The notes beneath the pieces are model-generated. The model had not been told where the DNA came from. It searched no databases and was given only the letters and a program-made list of their open reading frames with translations. DNA of 5,300 nt from Planctomycetaceae bacterium (GTDB lineage Bacteria > Planctomycetota > Planctomycetia > Pirellulales > Thermoguttaceae): assembly GCA_031266315.1 (NCBI GenBank), contig JAISBG010000109.1, forward strand, positions 1 to 5,300. The letters are read 5' to 3'. A program made the translations under genes and the position numbers. Shown here piece by piece: positions 1 to 5,275 of the stretch; position 1 is the stretch's first letter, and the number at the start of each line of letters is the position of its first letter.

Positions 1-272
1 ATGTATATCTTGTCAAAAAATAATCTTTGCTAAAGATTTTTGGGAGTCACCTATGGTAGTATCATCAAATTTTGCATCTCAAAATTCTAAAACACTCGAC
101 AGTTTTCATAATTCTGGAAAATATTTACAGTCAGGGATTGAAAATTACGGAAATAGAAGGAAAATAATAGAACTTTTGTGATTTCTATTTTCGTGATCGT
201 CAGAAAAAGTATTTTCGGGAAACGGTCTTTTATTTCATTTCATATTAAATATTTAGTAATTGGAACTGTTTT
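1..272. other. AT-rich region upstream of the kinase, no established gene
   Basis: This stretch is AT-rich and holds no recognisable gene apart from the small candidate ORF at 53-181. A short open frame from position 1 ends with TAA at 31-33; it could be the tail of an upstream gene, but ten codons are too few to judge. A TTGTCA at 10-15 resembles a -35 box, but no convincing -10 box follows at the right spacing. I see no clear terminator, tRNA or riboswitch fold. The kinase promoter probably lies in 182-272, but no box pair there is good enough to call. Confidence 0.5.
53..181 (+). CDS. Candidate small ORF, 42 codons, unknown function
   Basis: An ATG at 53 is preceded by GGGAG at 42-46 with a 6-nt spacer, one of the better Shine-Dalgarno matches in the window. 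The frame stays open for 42 codons to TGA at 179-181. The predicted peptide starts MVVSSNFASQNSK and ends RRKIIELL. It is rich in Ser and Asn, has no membrane segment, and carries a short basic-then-hydrophobic tail. I do not recognise a family. It ends 91 nt before the kinase start, so it could be a leader peptide, a small protein in the same transcript, or a chance frame in AT-rich DNA. The ribosome binding site is the only positive evidence. Confidence 0.22.
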   Translation: MVVSSNFASQNSKTLDSFHNSGKYLQSGIENYGNRRKIIELL

Positions 273-2486
273 ATGAATATTCCGGTTTGTTGTTTATTCT
301 GTCAGATTTTCCAATGGAATATTGTGATTATCGTTTTGGCGGCGGTTTTAGTGATGGTCGCGGTCAATGTCTGGCTTTGGCGAAATCATTATCGTTCCGT
401 TCATTTGATAGGAAGTTGGTTTTTATTCCTGATTCTCACAATGTTCGGCAGTTGGCAGGCTTACAATGAAGAGCGTGTGTTTCGCGAAACATGGAAAAAC
501 ATGTTGGTCGGTATAACAAACTCGTTTGCCGACACAACGGAAATAATGGGACATATCAAAATTTCGCCGGAAACTTCACCGGAAGATCCGGTGTACCTCA
601 ATATTCGTAATCTTCACGCTCAATGGTGTAAAAAAATTCCTCTTGTCGCGCATGTCTATACATTGCGGCTCCGAAGTGATAAAGCCAACGCTGTTTCTTG
701 GGTGGTTTGTTGCGAAGCCGATAAGAATGAAAATCACCGAATCGACAAACTGGAAGAAACCGGTAAAAATCTTTATCAACCTTGCGACGAATGGTTAGAA
801 ATTTATCGGAAAGGATTTGACGGAAACATTGCGTTAGATGAATTAGATCAATCAGATAAATCAAATAAATTGAGTAAAAATGTTCATTCAACGCGGAACG
901 GTAATTTTATAACCGTAACCGCTCCGCTTCGTGATCTCGAACATCCTGAATTTGTCGAAGCCATTCTTGGGATTGATTTCCGTACCGACCAACGGGATCA
1001 AGTGATCCGGCAAATCCGTTGGGCTTCATCGCAATCCCTAATCATACTTCTTGCTCTTTACCTAACGTCGATTTATTTGATTGCCGTTTTCCACCGTGCT
1101 GTTTCTCGTCTTACGGAAACCAATCAGGAACTGATCAACACCAAAAAATCAACCGATGCCGCCGCCAAAGTAAAAAATGACTTTTTGGCAAATATGAACC
1201 ATGACATTCGAACTCAAATGAATGTGATTATTGGATTTACCGATATTCTGATGCATCGGGTTTCCCAGTACGGTTGTGTTCAGGAGTGGGAGGAATCTCA
1301 TGGAATTTCAGACATCATTCAAAAAAGCAGTCATGATTTATTAACTATTATCAATGATTTTATTGATTTTTCACAAATAGAAGCCAATTTGCTTCAAATC
1401 GAATCGATTCCTTTGTCCATTAAACAACTGATTGACGAAATTGAGCAAACGGCAAAACCTATTGTCGCAGAAAAAAAACTTCGGTTTTCGGTTCGATACA
1501 GCGAACCCATTCCAGAATTGATATTAGGCGATCCCGCCCGATTGCGGCAAATTCTCGTCAACCTGACCGATAACGCTATTAAATTCACGTCAAAAGGAAA
1601 GATTGAAATTCATTGTGAAACTTTTCAAACTCCCGATTTGGAAACGGTCTTGCCGCATAAAATCAAAATCAAGATTGACGGTCATCAATCTTATGCGGAA
1701 GCGGTAATACTGAAAATCAGTGTTTATGACACGGGTATTGGGATTTCGCCGGAACAAATGGAACACCTGTTCCAACCTTTTGCGGTGGATCATTCCCTGA
1801 CACGTGAATTTGGCGGAACAGGATTAGGGTTAAGTATTGTCAAACGGTTAGCGCAATTGATGGACGGAACGATTACGGTAAAAAGTGAACCGAATGTCGG
1901 CAGTGTCTTTACTTTGACATTGCATGCCTATCTGCCGTCGAAACAAGAATCCGCTGCCGTGATAAAAGAGGATCGTATTAAAGAATCCGTTGGTGATTCC
2001 TTTTCCCATTCCAAGTCGGATTCGGAGGAGTCGGAAGAGCAGGAAACCGCTGATACGGCGTCGCCGAAACAGGAATCCGCTCAATCTCCCGAACAACCGC
2101 TGAAAAATGTACGAATCTTGCTGGTAGAAGATATGCACATCAACCAACTGGTTATTTCAACACAACTCCGTAATGCCGGTGCGAAAGTTGAGATTGCCGG
2201 TAACGGAGAATTGGGAATACAAAAAATCACGCAAGATATGGACAATGGTCTTTTTTTCGATATTATCCTGATGGATATGCAAATGCCGGTCAAAGACGGT
2301 TACGAAGCCACAACGCAATTACGGTCGCAAGGCTATGACCGTCCGATTATTGCGGTAACCGCCCATGCTCTTACCGGAGACCGCGAAAAAACAATCGCCG
2401 CCGGTTGCAACGATTACATCTCCAAACCGGTCGATAGAAAAATTCTCATTAACATCGTTAAAAAATTTCTCAAATCAAAAAAATAA
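273..2486 (+). CDS. Membrane-bound hybrid sensor histidine kinase with C-terminal receiver
   Basis: This 737-residue protein senses an unknown signal outside the cytoplasm, autophosphorylates on His and passes the phosphate to its own receiver Asp. Hydrophobic segments lie near residues 15-37, 46-60 and 254-273. The roughly 190 residues between the second and third form the extracytoplasmic sensor, whose end (ITVTAPLRD, then AILGIDF near 213-236) resembles Cache/PDC-type domains. HisKA spans about 302-372 with phospho-acceptor H310 in NHDIRTQMN; Gln315 replaces the usual Pro. HATPase_c spans about 417-552, with the N box around N434, DTGIG at 486-490, the F-box-like LFQPF at 499-503 and GGTGLGL at 514-520. 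A Ser/Glu-rich linker (about 556-608) leads to the receiver at 612-735, with acidic pair E619/D620, phospho-acceptor D668, T696 and K718. There is no HPt domain, so a separate phosphotransfer protein is likely. The start is the first ATG of the frame, with a weak GGAA at 262-265. The gene is convergent with the flagellar genes, and its regulatory target is not visible. Confidence 0.93.
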   Translation: MNIPVCCLFCQIFQWNIVIIVLAAVLVMVAVNVWLWRNHYRSVHLIGSWFLFLILTMFGSWQAYNEERVFRETWKNMLVGITNSFADTTEIMGHIKISPETSPEDPVYLNIRNLHAQWCKKIPLVAHVYTLRLRSDKANAVSWVVCCEADKNENHRIDKLEETGKNLYQPCDEWLEIYRKGFDGNIALDELDQSDKSNKLSKNVHSTRNGNFITVTAPLRDLEHPEFVEAILGIDFRTDQRDQVIRQIRWASSQSLIILLALYLTSIYLIAVFHRAVSRLTETNQELINTKKSTDAAAKVKNDFLANMNHDIRTQMNVIIGFTDILMHRVSQYGCVQEWEESHGISDIIQKSSHDLLTIINDFIDFSQIEANLLQIESIPLSIKQLIDEIEQTAKPIVAEKKLRFSVRYSEPIPELILGDPARLRQILVNLTDNAIKFTSKGKIEIHCETFQTPDLETVLPHKIKIKIDGHQSYAEAVILKISVYDTGIGISPEQMEHLFQPFAVDHSLTREFGGTGLGLSIVKRLAQLMDGTITVKSEPNVGSVFTLTLHAYLPSKQESAAVIKEDRIKESVGDSFSHSKSDSEESEEQETADTASPKQESAQSPEQPLKNVRILLVEDMHINQLVISTQLRNAGAKVEIAGNGELGIQKITQDMDNGLFFDIILMDMQMPVKDGYEATTQLRSQGYDRPIIAVTAHALTGDREKTIAAGCNDYISKPVDRKILINIVKKFLKSKK

Positions 2487-2560
2487 ATCCCTCACCAAAA
2501 CGAATTTCACTAATTCTATCGCATTAGGTGTCCAAATTAAACGCGAAAAATTATGGAAAA

Positions 2561-2590
2561 AGGTGGGCGATCCCTTCGCTGAAGGGTCGC
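2561..2590 (+). repeat. Hairpin repeat copy A (AGGTGG head, GCT loop)
   Basis: The head AGGTGG (2561-2566) is followed by the left arm GCGATCCCTTC (2567-2577), loop GCT (2578-2580) and right arm GAAGGGTCGC (2581-2590). The arms form ten base pairs with T2571 bulged. No T-run follows on either strand, so it does not look like an intrinsic terminator, although it could protect the 3' end of the kinase transcript. Confidence 0.7.
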
Positions 2591-2607
2591 GCCGGTTGAC
2601 TCTGTAT

Positions 2608-2656
2608 TGATTCCAAAACGGAAGGCAACTCAATTTGCCGTCGTTAATTGGATTCA
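2608..2656. repeat. Imperfect palindrome in the core of the repeat element
   Basis: TGATTCCAA (2608-2616) faces TTGGATTCA (2648-2656) with one mismatch. Inside these, AACG (2617-2620) pairs with CGTT (2642-2645), and GGCAA (2624-2628) pairs with TTGCC (2635-2639) around a CTCAAT loop. Small internal loops separate the three stems. This could be the core of the mobile element or an RNA fold of the read-through transcript. Confidence 0.45.
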
Positions 2657-2658
2657 CT

Positions 2659-2676
2659 GTCGGCGAGTACGCCGAC
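2659..2676. repeat. Perfect 7-bp hairpin next to repeat copy B
   Basis: GTCGGCG (2659-2665) and CGCCGAC (2670-2676) pair perfectly around an AGTA loop. It directly abuts the hairpin at 2677-2699 with no spacer, so the two could stack. There is no T-run after it. Confidence 0.55.
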
Positions 2677-2705
2677 GCGACCTTTTAGCAAAAGGTCGCC
2701 CACCT
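2677..2705 (-). repeat. Hairpin repeat copy B (AGGTGG head, GCT loop)
   Basis: Read on the minus strand, the head AGGTGG (2705-2700) is followed by arm GCGACCTTTT, loop GCT and arm AAAAGGTCGC, ending at 2677. All ten pairs are perfect. It is the inverted partner of the copy at 2561-2590: head and loop are identical, while two stem positions differ with matching changes on the other arm. Confidence 0.72.
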
Positions 2706-2738
2706 ACGAAAGGTTGTCCACCTGATGATTGCCTACCT
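2706..2738 (-). repeat. Two head-only repeat units upstream of hairpin copy B
   Basis: On the minus strand, AGGTAGGCAATCATC (2738-2724) is followed by AGGTGGACAACCTTTCGT (2723-2706) and then directly by the head of hairpin copy B. The second unit looks like the left half of a hairpin copy: head plus an arm-like stretch that stops where the GCT loop would be. The first unit matches units of the array at 5218-5275. Confidence 0.62.
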
Positions 2739-2743
2739 TTAAC

Positions 2744-2760
2744 AAAAATTCCGCTAGGAA
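2744..2760 (-). terminator. Weak candidate terminator downstream of fliN
   Basis: On the minus strand, TTCC (2760-2757) and GGAA (2752-2749) form a short stem with a TAGC loop, followed by TTTTTG (2748-2743). It lies about 30 nt beyond the fliN stop. A four-pair stem is short for an intrinsic terminator, so this is only a candidate; the larger hairpins further downstream have no U-tract. Confidence 0.22.
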
Positions 2761-2790
2761 ACACCTAATCTAGTAGGAATCAGGAAATTT

Positions 2791-3648
2791 TTATTCCATT
2801 GGGATTGCACCGGCAAGGAGTTCGGCAACACGGACACAGAAGTTTTCGTTCATCACCAAGACTTCACCGCGAGCCAGAAGTCGTCCGTTGATAAAAATAT
2901 CAACCGCATCACCCGCCATTTTGTCCAGCGGAACCACCGAACCCTTGCGAAGTTTCAGAACATCTTCAAGATACATATTGGTACGTCCAAGTTCAATTTT
3001 GACATCCAATTCGACTTCACTGATTTGATCCAGTGTTGCGTGTTCCGTACTGGGAACCGTTCCGCCAAACTCCGGAAATTGGAACTCAATCACTTCCGTC
3101 GGTAAATCCATTGGCGTACCGGCAATAGAACGCAAAGAATCGTCCGCCCGTTTCAGAAGATAATCAATGTCTCCACGCGGAACATTGACTTCGTCCTCTT
3201 CCGTGTCCGGTTCATTGAATGCTCCCGCGTTTTCTCTGTATTCCGGTATCGCGGCGGGCGGCGGGGCAAACGCAGACGGTCTGGTGGCTTGTTGCTGCTG
3301 TTGTTGTTTGGGAAGCGAAGGAGAAGAAGTTGCCGCCGGTTTGGGAATTGCCGGAGACGAAACTGCCGGTTTCGAAGGAGTTGCCGCCGCTGCATTGCCA
3401 AACAACGAGTCCAATTCCGATTGATCCAACGGTTTGGCGGAAGTCCCGGAAGAACTTGTTGGCGGTGGAGACGACGAAGCCGTTTTGAATAACGCATCTA
3501 ATTCACTTTGATTCAGTACGCCTGCCTCTTGTCCGGCAGCAGCAGCCGGCGGCGGTGAAGACGGAGGCGAAGCCGATGAAGGGGAACCCGAACCGCCGCC
3601 AAGTAACCGCTCAATTTCATTTTGGTCTAAAACATTGTCGCTTCCCAT
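2791..3648 (-). CDS. fliN: Flagellar motor switch protein FliN with long N-terminal extension
   Basis: FliN is a C-ring component of the flagellar switch; it works with FliM and FliG in rotation control and in type III export. The C-terminal SpoA domain (about 207-281 of 285 residues) is canonical, with IELGRTNMYLEDVLKLRKGS, then VVPLDKMAGDAVDIFINGRL, then ARGEVLVMNENFCVRVAELL. FliN is often 100-140 residues, so this protein has a long extension. The extension is rich in Pro, Ser and Ala, has six Gln at 115-120, and carries three similar motifs: LDQNEIERLLG (7-17), LNQSELDALFK (45-55) and LDQSELDSLFG (74-84). These resemble the LSQxEIDALL start of FliM and FliY, known to bind CheY-P. RGDIDYLL (158-165) could be a degenerate fourth copy. 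The ATG start has AGGA 10 nt upstream (3659-3662). The gene follows fliL after 33 nt, so the two are probably cotranscribed. FliY is an alternative name, but no CheC-like phosphatase domain is visible. Confidence 0.92.
   Translation of the reverse strand: MGSDNVLDQNEIERLLGGGSGSPSSASPPSSPPPAAAAGQEAGVLNQSELDALFKTASSSPPPTSSSGTSAKPLDQSELDSLFGNAAAATPSKPAVSSPAIPKPAATSSPSLPKQQQQQQATRPSAFAPPPAAIPEYRENAGAFNEPDTEEDEVNVPRGDIDYLLKRADDSLRSIAGTPMDLPTEVIEFQFPEFGGTVPSTEHATLDQISEVELDVKIELGRTNMYLEDVLKLRKGSVVPLDKMAGDAVDIFINGRLLARGEVLVMNENFCVRVAELLAGAIPME
3397..3630 (-). repeat. Three protein-level FliM-like motif repeats in fliN
   Basis: The motif codons lie at 3598-3630, 3484-3516 and 3397-3429. Each encodes L-[DN]-Q-[NS]-E-[IL]-[DE]-x-L-[LF]. 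Codons differ widely between copies (Leu as TTA, CTG and TTG; Glu-Ile/Leu as GAAATT, GAATTA and GAATTG). The similarity is therefore kept at the protein level and is not a recent DNA duplication. Pro/Ser/Ala-rich linkers of about 27 and 18 residues separate the copies. Confidence 0.75.
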
Positions 3649-3681
3649 CGAATTTTATTCCTATTCGTTTTCGTTTTTTAT

Positions 3682-4272
3682 TTAGATCATTTCAACACTC
3701 GATTCGGGAAACAACACCCCGCGAATATAAGAAATTCCCAGAACTTCGTTGACCGCTTTCTGAACATTTCGCCGAATCACCGGTAATGCCGGTTGATTAC
3801 GATCCTCAAGCGTTGACGAACGCAAAACCACTGCAACCGCATCACGAATCGCGTTTTGACGTTCAGCGTAAAGTTTGTCGTAAGCGACTTCGTCTTTTTT
3901 CAGAACCTGAAGGACAATTGTTGCCGTGAACACGTCCGTAACTTGTTCCGGTCCTTGCCGGACACTTTGAACCTTAAATTTATCGCCAAGCGGTTTTTCT
4001 ACTAACGGTTCTTTTTGCAAATCCGACGGAACAACATCCGTTATACCTTTGTAAATATCCTCATTATTTAAAACCTGAGTTTTTAGTTCGACAAGTTTTT
4101 GTTGAATTCGTTCCTGTGAGGGAAGCATGAAAAATAAAAACATTGTTTGAGCCAAAGCGATAACCACCAAACCAAGCAAAATATGAACCCGATAAGATCG
4201 CGGCGGCTTTGGAATTTCCTCCGCAACGGCAACTGGTTCCGGTTCCGGTTTTGTTTTTTGATCTTTAGCCAT
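3682..4272 (-). CDS. fliL: FliL-like flagellar basal body-associated protein
   Basis: FliL is a single-pass inner-membrane protein that surrounds or supports the MotAB stator at the flagellar base. This 196-residue protein has a Pro/Glu-rich cytoplasmic N-terminus (about 8-24), one membrane helix (about 30-50, ILLGLVVIALAQTMFLFFML) and a periplasmic domain. The C-terminal part follows the FliL pattern: IRDAVAVVLRSSTLED (142-157), then a helix before IRGVLFPE (183-190) in place of the usual VYFTEF-type ending. The start is the ATG at 4272, because AGGAG (4281-4285) sits 8 nt upstream; a TTG at 4293 would add seven residues and has no better signal. Position between motB and fliN supports the call. 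Sequence identity to well-known FliL proteins looks low, so the name rests on domain layout, C-terminal pattern and context. Confidence 0.78.
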   Translation of the reverse strand: MAKDQKTKPEPEPVAVAEEIPKPPRSYRVHILLGLVVIALAQTMFLFFMLPSQERIQQKLVELKTQVLNNEDIYKGITDVVPSDLQKEPLVEKPLGDKFKVQSVRQGPEQVTDVFTATIVLQVLKKDEVAYDKLYAERQNAIRDAVAVVLRSSTLEDRNQPALPVIRRNVQKAVNEVLGISYIRGVLFPESSVEMI

Positions 4273-4280
4273 CGTACTCA

Positions 4281-4285
4281 CTCCT
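4281..4285 (-). promoter_or_regulatory. Shine-Dalgarno site deciding the fliL start
   Basis: AGGAG on the minus strand lies 8 nt before the ATG at 4272-4270. It favours this start over the in-frame TTG at 4293, which lies upstream of the site. Confidence 0.8.
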
Positions 4286-4370
4286 AAACTCAATTCTCAC
4301 ACAGGATATACTCGCCGTTTTAAAATTCACGAAGCTGATTATGGAAGCGCAACAACGTGAAGCGGTTACT

Positions 4371-4411
4371 CAAGGGCGAAGCCTACCGCCCATACCGGCT
4401 ACGGTATAAAA
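4371..4411. repeat. Two small hairpins in the motB-fliL spacer
   Basis: GGGCG (4373-4377 approximately) pairs with CGCCC around an 8-nt loop. A few bases on, ATACCG and CGGTAT form a 6-bp stem around GCTA. Read on the minus strand, the first includes GGTAGGC, the 7-nt head shared with the repeat family at 5218-5275 and 2724-2738. No T-run follows, so these are not standard terminators. They may be a degenerate member of the repeat family or an mRNA processing or stability element between motB and fliL. Confidence 0.4.
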
Positions 4412-4442
4412 TCCCGCTGTTCATGGGTAGTTTAACAATTTT

Positions 4443-4470
4443 ATAATAATTGGAAAAGAGGAAAAGTTAA
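4443..4470 (-). promoter_or_regulatory. Candidate promoter for fliL-fliN overlapping the motB end
   Basis: On the minus strand, TTAACT (4470-4465) and TATTAT (4448-4443) are 16 nt apart. They match the TTGACA and TATAAT consensus at 4 and 5 of 6 positions. The site overlaps the motB stop codon and would leave a leader of about 165 nt before fliL. The region is AT-rich, so a chance match is quite possible; sigma factor consensus in this organism is unknown. Confidence 0.22.
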
Positions 4471-5183
4471 AAATTGAGATATTTTAGTTCTTTGCCGGTT
4501 TTGTTTTGATCTTTTTGTTCCTTATTTCGCACGGCATTGGCAATAATTTTAATATCGACACAGGTATTGATATTCCGTAGATCAATTCCTTCCGCTTCAA
4601 CCGGTTCCGAAAAACCGGCGGCATAAATCCGAAAATCGTTTTGATTCATTCCTTTGGAAACAAAATAACGGCAAACATTAGCCGCCCGACTGTAAGACAA
4701 ATCGATGGAATCACGGTAAGTTCCTTGCTCATTGACTTCGGCGTGACCGGTGATTTGGATTTTGAACGGCAAACCGTCAATATCTTCAACCAAAAGATTG
4801 AGTTGCCGTTTGGCGTCTTCGCTCAACTCATCGCTGTTTGCCTTAAAACAAATGATACCGCCTTTGATAGATTTTTCATCGGAATACGTTTTTTGAATCG
4901 TTGTTTGAAACTGAGATTTGTTTCCTTGCGGAATCGTTGTTGCCTGAAAACTTTGGGGAGTTGTTTTTGTGTTCTGTTCTTGTTGTTTCCCTTGCTCTTG
5001 TTTGGCGGAACTTCCGCGAAAAGATTCGACAGCGGCTTGCATTTTGGAAACTTGCAGCGTACTCATGGCGTAGAGCATGATGAAGAAGCACAAAAGCAAC
5101 GACATCAAATCTCCGTAAGTTAAAAACCATTCGGACATGCCCAAATCTAATACTTCTGACTCTGATAATCTGTTCCGTTCCAT
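4467..5183 (-). CDS. motB: Flagellar stator protein MotB (OmpA-like peptidoglycan anchor)
   Basis: MotB pairs with MotA to form the ion channel that drives flagellar rotation and anchors it to peptidoglycan. From the ATG at 5183 the protein has 238 residues. The single membrane helix (about 18-41) begins SEWFLTYGDLMSLLLCFF; D25 is the expected ion-binding Asp. A Gln/Ser/Thr-rich linker (about 57-100) takes the place of the plug and linker region. The OmpA-like domain (about 108-215) has ITGHAE at 144-149, DLSYSRAANV at 161-170 and YAAGFSEPVEA at 188-198. Two usual features differ: GHTD reads GHAE, and the NRRV-type ending reads NTCV. A TTG at 5201 would add six residues. Neither start has a clear Shine-Dalgarno sequence, and ATG is preferred by default. 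No motA is visible in the 117 nt upstream. A MotB-like OmpA protein outside the stator is possible, but the flagellar neighbours make MotB most likely. Confidence 0.88.
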   Translation of the reverse strand: MERNRLSESEVLDLGMSEWFLTYGDLMSLLLCFFIMLYAMSTLQVSKMQAAVESFRGSSAKQEQGKQQEQNTKTTPQSFQATTIPQGNKSQFQTTIQKTYSDEKSIKGGIICFKANSDELSEDAKRQLNLLVEDIDGLPFKIQITGHAEVNEQGTYRDSIDLSYSRAANVCRYFVSKGMNQNDFRIYAAGFSEPVEAEGIDLRNINTCVDIKIIANAVRNKEQKDQNKTGKELKYLNF

Positions 5184-5217
5184 AAATATATTGAAGATCA
5201 ATAGACTTTAGTTAATA

Positions 5218-5275
5218 AGGTAGGCAATCATCAAGTGAGTAATCACGAGGTGGGCAATTATAGGTAGGCAATCAT
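5218..5275 (+). repeat. Tandem 14-15-nt repeats (AGGTRGGCAATYAT)
   Basis: Four units follow each other: AGGTAGGCAATCAT (5218-5231), the diverged AAGTGAGTAATCAC (5233-5246), AGGTGGGCAATTAT (5248-5261) and AGGTAGGCAATCAT (5262-5275). Spacing is 15, 15 and 14 nt. Differences between units are all transitions. The array begins 34 nt upstream of the motB ATG and runs directly into a hairpin copy. The same order, head-only units followed by a hairpin unit, occurs inverted at 2738-2677. Confidence 0.72.

Larger units (their letters stand above)
2561..2705. repeat. REPIN/MITE-like palindromic element bounded by inverted hairpin repeats
   Basis: A 145-nt element has perfect 10-nt terminal inverted repeats, AGGTGGGCGA at 2561-2570 and TCGCCCACCT at 2696-2705. 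Each end carries a hairpin, listed separately. Between them lie an imperfect palindrome at 2608-2656 and a perfect 7-bp hairpin at 2659-2676. Two head-to-head REP-type hairpins around a short core is the arrangement of REPIN/BIME elements, which are non-autonomous and mobilised in trans by Y1-type REP-associated transposases; that assignment is inference. I found no clear target-site duplication. The element fills the gap between two convergent genes, a common location for such repeats. Confidence 0.6.

Noticed and set aside
2365..2610. Plus-strand frame overlapping the end of the kinase
   Set aside because: It is an out-of-frame shadow of the receiver domain that runs on into the repeat element; no ribosome binding site or family pattern.
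2475..2657. Open frame on the minus strand across the convergent gap
   Set aside because: It lies over the hairpins and inverted repeats, its translation has no recognisable pattern, and the palindromes explain the lack of stops.
2567..2699. Intrinsic terminators for the kinase or fliN at the strong hairpins
   Set aside because: Neither strong hairpin is followed by a T-run in either direction; conserved head and loop with covarying stems fit a repeat family better.
3289..3306. Poly-Gln tract in FliN as a slippage or phase-variation site
   Set aside because: The six codons mix CAA and CAG, so there is no long perfect repeat, and length changes would stay in frame.
3153..3497. Long open frames on both strands over the fliN N-terminal half
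   Set aside because: Biased Pro/Ser/Ala/Gln codons in fliN keep the other frames open; the translations are low-complexity Arg-, Gly- or Cys-rich strings.
4273..4293. TTG at 4293 as fliL start
   Set aside because: The AGGAG site lies between it and the ATG at 4272, correctly spaced for the ATG.
4641..5123. 160-codon plus-strand frame opposite motB
   Set aside because: It is antisense to a clear MotB with intact motifs, and its translation shows no family pattern.
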